64,000 nucleotides of DNA from Prostheceraeus crozeri (taxonomy: Eukaryota > Platyhelminthes > Polycladida > Euryleptidae). The DNA lies in contig CAJQUW010005551.1 in NCBI GenBank assembly GCA_907163375.1, forward strand, positions 310,001-374,000, given 5' to 3'. Numbering within the stretch: the first letter of the stretch is position 1; the number at the start of each line of letters is the position of its first letter. The position numbers and the translations under genes are program-made. Below, in pieces: positions 1-11,819 of the stretch. The notes under the pieces were generated by a model. It saw only the letters and a list, made by a program, of their open reading frames with translations. It was not told the DNA's origin and did not search any database.

Positions 1-3000
1 TTTCTATGATTGTAACCATATCTAACGAGTAGACACACATCATTCCAAAATAAACTACATTTTTTACGAGAAAATATAGTTTCCCGAATTTTTGATTTTA
101 TTTCACTTATGTCCTAGATATTCATAATACGCACATAGCGACCACACGAAATTAGTTTTTCTGCATAAATTTTTGAATTTTAAAATTTAGGCGCGTCTCC
201 AGGGGACATATTTTTTCGTGGAAAATAATTAAATGGATTCTTGATATCAAAATTTAACCATGCTAATCAGAAGACTAGTTATGGCTACGTTTGACATAGA
301 GAAAAGAAAGGGAGTTGAAATATAATCCCTCTACGTGATGAGAATCCCATTCGAATCTTGGCTATTATTCTGTAGGAATGGGATGAATGGGTCGGCAAAC
401 TCCGTCCCATCAGCAAGACTGCAATTAATCCGATTAACTTGAGAAGACAATGACCGCTAGGCTGCCTGTGACCGCCAACAAGCAGATCGGTGTCAAAATG
501 GAGTTTAGTTTTCAAATCCACTAGTCGACAGGTCCCGTAAAGAGAGCACGTCCATATAGGACAGGACTTCTTCGGGGGTTGTCGAGCTTTGTTTCATTGT
601 AGAATTTCTTCTAATAAAAGCGGCGCATTAATCGATGTTTGACTTAAAATCATTGATAACGATCTTTGCATAAACATAAGTCTTGACAATTCAAAGCTTC
701 ATGGACATTCATAATTGATGTTAGAGAAATACAGACACTTAAAATGATTGCTCACCACACGTAGACCACGTATAATAATTTTCATTCTTAAACATGCGAT
801 ACTCATAACTACCTACTAAACCTACAAAAGTAGTATGAATAACATGAAATATTTTGCAGAGGATAAATTAGTTTCAAATCAAGAGTCCTTGAGTCTCTTT
901 TTGATGACTTCATCCTCGATTCAGTTGTATTTCCTTAATTCATTTGAACTCTTCAGCTTCAGCTCCATTTAAAAAACTCAGGTTATTTGTCCACCATGTC
1001 TGCCTGAATTTGTTGTTGTTAAAATGAGATAATTTTGTGGTCTTGTTGACCAAATCATACCGAGTTCGGTTTGCACCAATTCTGAATACAAATAAAAATC
1101 GCCAATGCAACAAATTCATTCTTCTTCTTATATTTCTAAATTGAGTTTTTGTCTTTCATAGTCTTTCCTTGAAATCACTTTACGATAAAAATTCCTGACA
1201 CATTTCATACAAACAATGCAGCATTTAAATCTAGGCAATAACACATTCAGTTTGCAACTTGGATTAGACGAGGCTCACTGATGTTGTAGTTGAGCCATTA
1301 TATGATTGAGCCTCACACGCTGGGAGAGCTTTTCGTGCCCCCTTTCAATCATTCAATTATTATATTATTCAGTTTATATATTATTCAAGAATTAAGCTCA
1401 ATTCTTCAAGCGCAGTAGCAATTCCAGATTTTTTCTTTACCTCAATGTTGATTTACTTCAATGTTGTATTTCAAAAGAGAAATAATCCAATGGCTGCAGC
1501 CGCAAATACTTTCTTTTTAAATAAAAATATGTTGTTCAAAGATTGTGCAAAATCACAGAAAATTTCAAAGTGTTTACAAAGACGAATGGTAGCACACCAA
1601 TTTAGTCATTTCCAGGCTATAGAAACTATGCTGTAGGTAATCATCGTCGTACATGGATCATCATGATATCATGACAACCTACCGTAACCCATTGAGTTCG
1701 TAACCACTGGTCAGTACCAGATTTTACTTAATTGCGCTAGAATATCTTTTCTGTTTTTCAATTTTATGGCAATTCTACTACCAGCATTTCAATTTATAAG
1801 TAGTGTGATTCTAAGTGATTATACTTCTACAGAGTCCCGCAAGGCTGTATTTCAACATTCTAAAATCGCTGCTTCATACACCATTTTCATTCACCTGTCT
1901 GCCTATATGCTTGCTGAGAAGTGGTAGCAAACCAAACCAGTCCTCTTGTCAGTAGCTGTTTTTATTTGACAACCTAATAATGACTGAATAAATTGCATGC
2001 ACATTCGATGAACTATCAAAATGTGCTCAGTTAAAGATTAGGGTTCTTGTAAGGTTTTAAGAGAAAAAGGAGCTCTTGAGTTTGTATCATAGGGTTCTTG
2101 AATTTTAGAAAGGCTTTATGTAAAAAAGTGGGTTCTTCATGGGAGAAAGGGTTCTTAGAAGTCTAATTGAGGGTTGTTGAGATAAAGAAAGGGTTCTTGA
2201 TGACTAATCAACGACTCCTGCGAATACCATGGCAAGTTTCTCGATGTGATAAGGAAATAAAGTATCAATGAGTTGATTGTTCAAGCTGCAGAACCGTTTA
2301 GAGCTTCCTCGTCAAAGCCTATTCAAGAAGAGCATAGTTAACTATCATATAAGTCCACAATGTATAATCTAACATTACAAAGGATAGGAAGTCAAATTTC
2401 CATGAAAATACAATGGTTGTCGCATTCTTGTAGTGTGCAGGGTCAGGCCACTTGCACATACACGCAAAATATGATATCAAAACGAGAGGACAACTTTAAA
2501 GCTACTTTTTGCTTCAGAACACAAAGTAGGCCTACAAGCTCAGTTTATGTAATAATTAATCGATGCTATCGAAACTTATTATCATTATACAGTAGGCTGA
2601 AGAAGTGTTGTCGGATACCATGCATTATATTGTGCGACGTTTTGCTCACAGATCTTCATCATGCAAAATGTAGCAATGAAATATCGTGTAGCAGGACTTA
2701 GTAGGCCTACTTGATAAAGTAAATAAAAAAATATATATGTGGTATCCGAACACGTTTTCTCTCGTTCTTTGCATGATCAACTGGTTATGTCGAGGACACG
2801 GGCTCAGCATTGCCAAATTATAGAACTAAGGATGGGAATAATTTACAAAAAATAAATGAATTGCAAGAGCGCATCATTGACTTAAAAATCAATTAAAGAG
2901 ATTTTGTGACATAAGCTTCTAAGCCTTCTAAACCTATAGAATGTCGGAACAAAGTTTTTAAGCATAATCATGATGCATGTAACAAGTCCACCAAAAGTCA

Positions 3001-4880
3001 GTTTTCCATCGAAGTGCATTGTGGGAAATTTAGTTCTTGAACTTGCTTGAGCATTGCATGCTATGTCATCAATTTGTCGTCTACATTAATGAATACATTT
3101 CCTTATTTTTGGGGGAGATGAGGAAGCATTCAGAAATCAGAAATCAGAAACGTATATTTTCAAAATATGAAAATTCGTACAACAAGTAAAACGGTGATGA
3201 ATGATGACATTTCATGGTTTTAAATGAATGACAGTAGCACGTACAAAGATGGCGATGAATGATTATGCAAGTATGTTCTAGTTCGCTGGAAGGAGAGGAC
3301 GAAAATATAAATAATCAAGTTTTTATCGATGTAATTTTTCAAAGCTTCAATCAGGTAATTTCTGTAACATGCATCAGATCGTGCATCAATAGCACAAACA
3401 TCAAAAATAATATACAGGGATGAGCGTGATGATCCATATGTCTATTAAAAGTTTGTAATCAAGAGGTGCAAAGAAACTTCTTGAAGCCTACACCTAATTA
3501 ATATGGAAGAATACACATGCATGCACGTGAAGCATTTGTCATAATCAATGTAAGAACTAAAAGATCAAAGTGTCTTACTGCAGAGAGATTGAATTAATTG
3601 AGACTCCTGATTAGTTGTATAAGATTGCTCTTGACCTCATCACATTCACATTCCAACATTCACACAGTTTCTTCATTTTTAACCATGATTAAATGTTTGT
3701 TAAGAACCCTTAATTTATGCTGTTGTTCCTCCTAAATTTCTATCGCAAACAAATAAATTTGTGTCATCGGCAAACATACTACACTGTAAGTTCTTCACTA
3801 ATATTGAAATTTTTCGAATCGTTTATGTATGATTAATAACAGCCTCATGCCACACCGCTTTCTGATAGTAGCTGCTTAGAGAGCATGATTTTTTGTAAGC
3901 GCAATTTGGTGTCTTTCGCTTATAGATACGTCTTTTGCCATTCATATATTAAATCATGGAAATCTAACTTATATAGTTTGTTTAAAAGAATGCTGATATA
4001 AAATGCACCAAATGCTTTTGATTTATTTAGATTTGAGCCCAGTGTAAAGAGATTATAAGCATAGTGCTTCTACATCGTCTGTGAAGGGGTTCGTAGCACT
4101 TACAAGGTTTTAAGATAATCAGAAACAATTCTTTATTTCTCCGAAGGGTCATATAGTATCTTTAATAAGAAATGTGAGACATCTTATAAAACCCTTATAA
4201 ACCCTTTCAAAAACATACTTTAACAAGTAATTTGGATTGCATTTTATTTTTTTTGAACTTTTTGGGACCCCGTAGTTTGTATTCTACCTGAAGAAAAACG
4301 CTTGTTTAGTCTGCTAGTTTACAGTGAGCGAAAATACATTATTGAGCTAATAGAAATAAAATGATTATCTAATCGAGCAAAACATCACTTTTGCAACTCT
4401 GTGCTGAGCATTGTTCGCTCTGAAGAAATATTTACGCCATCGAAAATAGCTGAGACAAAAAAGTAAAGCATAAGGAAGGAAATTAAAAGTAAAGAAGTCG
4501 AAAAACAGTGCATCTCAGAAAAACAGTGGTTAAATGAGATTGAACTGCATTTTCTCAGTCTTCCTCACAAGTAGATGAGTCTCGCATCAGTTACTGGCTG
4601 CGGCTAATCTGAAATCTTCCGTCGACGACCGTGCTTGATTTCGTGTTTAAACAAGGACTGCTGATATTCTGATTGGATGAAGTGACAGTTAGGCCTATTC
4701 AATGTTTGTTTCCATTTTTCGACTGATGATTCAACTCAATAATTGATTTTCAGGGATTGACATAAAAAAACAAATGTTTCATCGTATGGAATAAATTCCT
4801 GCACGAGGCCTTTCGACGACTCTCGCCATGTGGTACGTCGCATTTGCAGAAGCAGAGCAGTAGAAGGGTTCCATTTTGCA

Positions 4881-5099
4881 CACTGTAAACCAGCACCTCC
4901 TAAAATCGAAGAAACAAGCATCCTAAAGCGCCACACACTAGAATTTTAGGAGGTTGCGTGAAATAGAATGTTGACATACTAAAGAGAACAATAACCCTAG
5001 TGCACTGGCCTCCTAAAACGCTTTGCTTTAGGATTTTTTTATTAGTTACGAATAGTATCTTGCTTTAGTGTGTGATTTAGGAGGTGCTGGTTTAGAGTG
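4881..5099. mobile_element. 219-bp MITE with CACTG/CACTC termini (copy 1)
   Basis: The ends are inverted repeats reading CACTGTAAACCAGCACCTCC on the left and CACTCTAAACCAGCACCTCC when the right end is reverse-complemented. A CA dinucleotide flanks both sides. Copy B (around 31859) has the uninterrupted TTTTGCATATC target, so the boundaries are proven by an empty site. The CACTG start and 2-bp duplication fit non-autonomous EnSpm/CACTA-type elements of animals. That superfamily assignment is inferred, and no coding sequence is present. Confidence 0.88.
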
Positions 5100-5336
5100 C
5101 ATATCAACATTTTGGGCAATTCTTGTCATTTCAATTTTGCAACTTCGTTTTCTTTGAAAATTTGCATATATAGTCAATTTTTCAAGTTTTCAAGCTGAAC
5201 CGAAAAATCATGGTGGCGACCACACAAAATGAGTAGGCCCATCTGCACAAGTTATTGTATTTGTAATGTATATTACTGGTGTCCTGTGACGAAAGTTTAA
5301 TTTCATGGTTCCGGTCAGGCGGACATTTTGGTCGTT

Positions 5337-5555
5337 CACTCTAAACCAGCACCTCCTAAATCACACACTGAAGCGAGACACTATTCGTAACTAATAAAAA
5401 AATCCTAAAGCAAAGCGTTTTAGGAGGCTAGCGCACTAGTGTTATAGTTCTCTTTAGTATGTCAGCATTCTATTTTACGCAACCTCCTAAAATTCTAGTG
5501 CGTCGCGCTTTAGGATGCAGATTTCTTCGATTTTAGGAGGTGACAGTTTACAGTG
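5337..5555. mobile_element. 219-bp MITE with CACTC/CACTG termini (copy 2, inverted)
   Basis: This is a second member of the same family, in the opposite orientation 237 bp downstream. It begins CACTCTAAACCAGCACC, ends with the complement of CACTGTAAACTG, and is flanked by TT on both sides. Length and internal motifs match the first copy, including the GGAGG-rich blocks and the TCCTAAAGC run. It lies inside the 664-bp segment missing from copy B, so its absence there is not a clean empty site. Confidence 0.85.
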
Positions 5556-6393
5556 TTAATAAAGAGATTTTGAGAATGACAATTATTGTCTCATCAAAAA
5601 AATTCGCATGCAAGATTAGGCTATATTAGGGTTCCTGATAATTCTGTGAGTCTTCATGAAATCCAGATAAATAAATAAATAATCAGCAATAAATTGAAAC
5701 TTTGAGAAAATTCAAGAAAGTCTGGTCGAAAGAATACAGAACATTCTTTCAGTTCACAATTGCTCAATTGTGATGATTCACAGTTCATCTTTTCTGTTTG
5801 GTGCAACAACTAGACACATAAATGATGTATTTCGTCGTACGGTATGAAGAAAATGAAATCATCGGGCAGAAGGCAAAATAATGGTATTGGTCAGAAGACA
5901 ATGTTGTGGGACAAAGGATACCGAAAAAATCGCCTATAGTGACTTCAACTAAAGCGATTTGAATTTTATTTTTTTCTTAGACTGAATGTTTGTGTAGTGA
6001 GTTTCATGCATGCACCTACGAATCCTCCTTGTTATTCCGGGAGCTACTGACACTTTCCTCCTAAATTCGCGCAAAAATGGCTTAGTAGCATGGATTTGTA
6101 GATTTTGAAACGCTGAATACAAAAATCAAATTCGAAAGTGTCACAGTCGGTTATAGGTAAGGTTAGAGGATTCCATTAGAATACAATGGTAAAATTCAAG
6201 AAATATCCATAGATTGTGAAACACTTGGCAATTTTCGCACACTTTCCTTTGCAGAAAAGAAACTGTTTATCAGAATGCCATGAAATTTGAAACATGATTG
6301 AGTTCAGAACATCAACTTCGATATAAAAGTTGAAGTGAGTCACATGATTCATTCAGCATTTGATGTCTGAGAGCCTCTACAAAGAGTAAAATC

Positions 6394-9344
6394 AATATTT
6401 GGATGTTTTTACAATGTTCTAATTCCTTTAATTGAGTAGACAATCAGAACAACCGGCCGGTCAGCCGGTCAGCCGGTCCTAAATTTATTTCAGAAAGTGC
6501 AATTCAGTTCAGGTAGCACCATCGTGTAAAGCAGGTGACGGGTACTTGAAAAAGATAGCATACCAAATAATTCAACGAGCCAATCAAAAGTTAGTGATAC
6601 TTATTGATTTTTATCAATTTTTCCAAATTTTTGCAAAATACAATTGATCTGCCGCATTAATTTTATTCATGCCAGCTTTTTAAAGACGCTAAATAGAACA
6701 GAAAAATCAAGTTTACTGATCTATCTCGCTAATCAAAGGATATTGACATTTGTTGATATTGAGCATCAAAGTGCAAATGCAATTCCATTTATTGATGAAA
6801 TCAAAATGCAATCCAATATTATTCATTTTAGCTTGCATTTTCTTCATACTACAACGCTATGGTGTAAAGAGCCCAGTGCTGTCTTGAATATCTTCCTAGA
6901 TGGCTTGCAATAAGTCCATCACGGTGTGCACAGACCTAGACAGTCTCTAGCTTCAAACATCATGGCACAAACAAAACGTGAAAAGCATGCCACCTTTCAA
7001 GTTCCTCATAGCTGAAGACGTAACGCAAAAATTAAAAAACAAATTGTTGTATTCCAATATTTTACTAATTCCTCAATCTTGTCTTTTCTAATTATTAGTT
7101 TTCTTATTTACATCATTGATGTCTCTTACGTCTTTTAAAATACATTTAGTTTTTATTTACTGACTTCACACTCTAGTATCATTTCTATACCCCCCACTGT
7201 TTGGGGAGCTTCACACTCGCATCGGTACTGACATAAAAAGCCTACAAGTCTACGTCGAGAGGGTGGAAGACGGTAGGGACAGCAACAAAGCTACAGAACT
7301 GAACTCATTTGAGTTAATCAAAAGCTATTAAATGACTTTGCTTAAACTCTTTTGGACTCCGACAGCATAATGGTACTGATATCGTGCTCGTATTTTCATT
7401 TCAGTGAACAGGAGTCCTTCAATGGATTGACCACAAGAATAACGTCAAAATTAACTAGCTCTAATCCCTTTTCTGCTATTAAAAGCAACTCTCTCGTTTC
7501 TCATTAGGCAGCGGATTAAGCCATTGTAGCGCATGAGTATAATGCTTTAGACGTTTGAAGACCATTTTCTGGGTTGTCAACAGCATTTTTTCAATTAATT
7601 TGTAACTTTTATCTTTCTAACATTATAAATGAAGATCTCTGTGTCCGTGTCCGACTGTTGGTGCAATGAATACCTAATGAGATCCTGATCGGGATTATCT
7701 TTGCGAAGTTTCAATTAGTGCAAGAGGAGTGAAAGTCTTTGTTCGTGTCGGTGAGCTTCAGAGGAGTAGATTCCAGAGAAGTATCACACCTTAGTGATTG
7801 TGATTTACTAAATAAAGTAATCCGTCTACTAATCACTTCACAAGCCAACTGTCAAATGTGGGAGAAAACGAAGTCCGCTTTGGAAGACGTGGATTTGCAC
7901 ACGAGAATGCTACCATAATTTTATCTCATCCTAATAGATATTCCCATGGGAATATCCATGAAGTCGAAAAGCTTCAAAATTTAGTTGAAATTCATCGGCA
8001 TTTACATCACAAAGGATAAAACCTTATCTGTGCACTTCCTGGAGATGTAATCGCGTGGTTATTGAAACAGTGATTTTGTTATGAAGCAAACTGGACGCGT
8101 GGCAACCTCTCCTCTTCATTCTCATCTGGAAGTCCCACAGGAATTTCCATCGAGTGGAAAAAACATGATGATTCTTTTAAATCCAGCTCCATCCTGTGAG
8201 CAGAGGAGGAATTTTGAAAGGAATTTTTATTTCGGCATTGCATGAAACAGCGCTTTATTGAAAGATAAATAATTGTGAATCAAATAGCATGTTATGATCT
8301 AATACAACCGTAGAAATCCGACTTTTCGCATTATTTAAGTTAATGGGACTTAACATTGTAATCATTACCCCTAATTTTTGAAGCTTCGATTTTTATTTAA
8401 TATAAATTTATTGTTCTATTACATAAATATTCCCTAAATTCATAAGTAGCCTATCCTTGATTATCAAGCTTTGTTGTTGCCATTTTTTTTCTGTAATTTG
8501 ATATCAGGTACTTGTTTTTGAAATTGTCTTATTAAATCTAAATAACGATTTAAAATATCTGGCGTGAATTAAAAAATTGCTTTATCGACAATACAATAAA
8601 TCAATTAAGTCATACTTCATAATAATGCCGACATAGAGTGATATGAAGTAGCTATGTATATCCACAATATCCTCGATGTAAATACATGCAATCTCAATAT
8701 AAAGGCTTCAATTTGCAGAATAATCCATTGAAATGACTTCATTACTGTAGGGTGGGCCCACATTCTCCAAAGTCAGTTAATAATTTCTGACAATCATTAT
8801 ATCCCTCATTTTCTCCACTCATGCCGTTATACGGCATCGTAGATGTTGAATGTTGATAGCATGGATCATTGCGATCTCGGACAAAGTGCGTATAGAACTA
8901 CTATGAAATAGCAGAGACTGTGCCCCTTGTAATATTTCTGTCTTAAATTATCAAAATTAGGAAAATCATTCACTTTCAAAAATTACCGATTTTTTGAAAA
9001 ATGGCTGGTAGACGCTGGTAATAATTTACAACGCTAATGGGACTAGAATGGACGATGGATCTTTGTCAGTGGCCATTTCAGCTGTTCGGTCAGACACCGA
9101 TTTATGTCAATATTCCTAGGAACAATCAAATTACAGAAAACTGCCATAGTTGCAAAATGTTGCCAGTGTAAGATACATGTATTTTATCAACTGCCACCTG
9201 CCGGTACTTCCTCCATTGTCAGCCAAAGGAAGCAGCTATATATACATCGTTTAGGCACCGTTGTCATGAAAACGGATGTCCACGACCCAACAGCGTTTCA
9301 ATGTGAATGGGCGTTTATGCTCTATATTATCACACAATGTCAGA
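6394..9344. other. Spacer between the two duplicated copies
   Basis: I see no supported gene. A small CCGGNCAGCCGGTC microrepeat lies near 6453-6478. The longest ORF (6644-6913) has no recognisable motif. Part of the right side may belong to the duplicated block, because copy A's left end is beyond the window start. Confidence 0.5.
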
Positions 9345-11012
9345 TTTCTATGATTGTAACCATATCTAACGAGTAGACACACATCATTCCAAAATAAACT
9401 ACATTTTTTACGAGAAAATATAGTTTCCCGAATTTTTGATTTTATTTCACTTATGTCCTAGATATTCATAATACGCACATAGCGACCACACGAAATTAGT
9501 TTTTGTGCATAAATTTTTGAATTTTAAAATTTAGGCGCGTCTCCAGAGGACATATTTTTTCGTCGAAAATAAATAGATGGATTTTTGATATCAAAATTTA
9601 ACCATGCTAATCAGAAGACTAGTTATGGCTACGTTTGACATAGAGAAAAGAAAGGGAGTTGAAATATAATCCCTCTACGTGATGAGAATCCCATTCGAAT
9701 CTTGGCTATTATTCTGTAGGAATGGGATGAATGGGTCGGCAAACTCCGTCCATCAGCAAGACTGCAATTAATCCGATTAACTTGAGAAGACAATGACCGC
9801 TAGGCTGCCTGTGACCGCCAAAAAGCAGATCGGTGTCAAAATGGAGTTTAGTTTTCAAATCCACTAGTCGACAGGTCCCGTAAAGAGAGCACGTCCATAT
9901 AGGACAGGACTTCTTCGGGGGTTGTCGAGCTTTGTTTCATTGTAGAATTTCTTCGAATAAAAGCGGCGCATTAATCGATGTTTGACTTAAAATCATTGAT
10001 AACGATCTTTGCATAAACATAAGTCTTGACAATTCAAAGCTTCATGGACATTCATAATTGATGTTAGAGAAATACAGACACTTAAAATGATTGCTCACCA
10101 CACGTAGACCACGTATAATAATTTTCATTCTTAAACATGCGATACTCATAACTACCTACTAAACCTACAAAAGTAGTATGAATAACATGAAATATTTTGC
10201 AGAGGATAAATTAGTTTCAAATCAAGAGTCCTTGAGTCTCTTTTTGATGACTTCATCCTCGATTCAGTTGTATTTCCTTAATTCATTTGAACTCTTCAGC
10301 TTCAGCTCCATTTAAAAAACTCAGGTTATTTGTCCACCATGTCTGCCTGAATTTGTTGTTGTTAAAATGAGATAATTTTGTGGTCTTGTTGACCAAATCA
10401 TACCGAGTTCGGTTTGCACCAATTCTGAATACAAATAAAAATCGCCAATGCAACAAATTCATTCTTCTTCTTATATTTCTAAATTGAGTTTTTGTCTTTC
10501 ATAGTCCTTCCTTGAAATCACTTTACGATAAAAATTCCTGACACATTTCATACAAACAATGCAGCATTTAAATCTAGGCAATAACACATTCAGTTTGCAA
10601 CTTGGATTAGACGAGGCTCACTGATGTTGTAGTTGAGCCATTATATGATTGAGCCTCACACGCTGGGAGAGCTTTTCGTGCCCCTTTCAATCATTCAATT
10701 ATTATATTATTCAAGAATTAAGCTCAATTCTTCAAGCGCAGTAGCAATTCCAGATTTTTTCTTTACCTCAATGTTGTATTTCAAAAGAGAAATAATCCAA
10801 TGGCTGCAGCCGCAAATACTTACTTTTTAAATAAAAATATGTTGTTCAAAGATTGTGCAAAATCACAGAAAATTTCAAAGTGTTTACAAAGACGAATGGT
10901 AGCACACCAATTTAGTCATTTCCAGGCTATAGAAACTATGCTGTAGGTAATCATCGTCGTACATGGATCATCATGATATCATGACAACCTACCGTAACCC
11001 ATTGAGTTCGTA
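9345..11012. repeat. Copy B of the duplicated block, left part
   Basis: It is collinear with 1-1702. It lacks two short internal repeats present in copy A (a TTATATTATTCAG unit near 1366 and a TTGATTTACTTCAA unit near 1450). It ends at the TA where the 17.65-kb insertion begins. Confidence 0.95.
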
Positions 11013-11029
11013 CCCGGGACGCGCAAACT

Positions 11030-11390
11030 TGTGAAACTATGGAAAAGCTTGCAAAAATTTTCAAAATTCGATTAAAACTTGCAAGCGCTTGCAAGCGCAT
11101 GTAAAGTTTGCAAGCGCTTGCAAGCTTTATGTAAAGTTTGAATTTGCATTGCTATATTTTGAGAAATATGTTTTACTTGCTTTGTTTAAGCTAAAACTTG
11201 TAATGTGAAACTTGTTTCCGTGGTGTTACTGTCCATGTTTATAAAACTTGCATCAACTTATCAGAATTTGAAAGGACTTGCTAAACTTGCTTCCATGACT
11301 TTAGCTTGCAAAACTTGCTTTCGTTGTGTTAAAGTGTAGGCTACTGCAGTCGAAACTTACATTGACTTACTAAATTATGAAAACATTTGT
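11030..11390. repeat. Subterminal AACTTGC-rich repeats, left end of the insertion
   Basis: The motif CTTGCAAGCG and variants of AAACTTGCTTCC/GTTTCCGTGGTGTT recur irregularly. They resemble the 41-bp units at the opposite end (AAACTTACTTCCGTCGCGTT), so the two subterminal regions are related in sequence. Such end-specific repeats are common in transposons that bind transposase at many sites; that role is inferred here. Confidence 0.6.
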
Positions 11391-11414
11391 TTAGCTTGAT
11401 GAGAGTGAGCACAC

Positions 11415-11690
11415 CAGTCGTCAATTCGAAATAGCACTCTCACACGCGATCGCGGTAAATGACCGCTATCGCGGCAACGGCACAGAAATTCGCGGCTGTG
11501 AAAGTTATATCCCGCGCTCTTTCGCACTCTATTGCGGAATTGATGCGATCGCAGCTATTTGCACATAAATTCGTGACCATGAAAGCAGTCGCAGTTATTC
11601 GCGCTCGCTTCACTTGTGTGGGATGTAGGATGAATGATTCCGCGTTTACTCGCACTCGATCATCAGCTGTGTTTTTTAAAAGGTAAATGA
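11415..11690. repeat. CpG-rich degenerate tandem module
   Basis: About two units of roughly 85-100 bp share CACTCT, GCGATCGC, CACAnAAATTCGnG, TGAAAG and GCGCTC blocks in the same order. CpG density is far above the neighbourhood. Open frames of 123 and 75 codons run on opposite strands, a by-product expected of a periodic GC-rich sequence; the peptides show no known motif. I do not annotate a gene. Confidence 0.5.
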
Positions 11691-11819
11691 CTGTGGATGT
11701 TATTGCAGAATAGTGATATTCACAATCAAGTGCACTCAAAAATCGATAATTCAGAAAGCATTTGTGTGAAGAAGATCGTCTCTGTTCCAGATGGGGCGCG
11801 TTTTTCATCAATTTTCACG

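Larger units (their letters stand above)
1..6393. repeat. Copy A of a >6.4-kb duplicated block
   Basis: This stretch reappears almost base for base at 9345-11012 and 28666-32488. The left end lies outside the window. The shared sequence stops abruptly at ...GAGTAAAATC in both copies, after which they are unrelated. Copy A differs by small indels near 1360-1460, two 219-bp CACTG-type MITEs and a 664-bp stretch replaced by 9 bp in copy B. I recognise no gene here: the ORFs are short, lack protein-like features and share the duplication. It may be a recent segmental duplication or two alleles placed in series by the assembly. Confidence 0.93.

Noticed and set aside
2360-2701. 113-codon ORF, repeated at 29324-29653
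   Set aside because: The similarity reflects the block duplication. The C-termini diverge by a frame-changing indel, and no domain or splice support exists.
7620-8200. Faint internal similarity between 7.92-7.97 kb and 8.11-8.16 kb (GGAATnTCCAT blocks)
   Set aside because: The match is too short and patchy to call a repeat by eye.
11440-11811. 123-codon ORF with alanine/arginine-rich repeats
   Set aside because: It arises from a CpG-rich tandem repeat that is also open on the other strand, and has no protein-family features.
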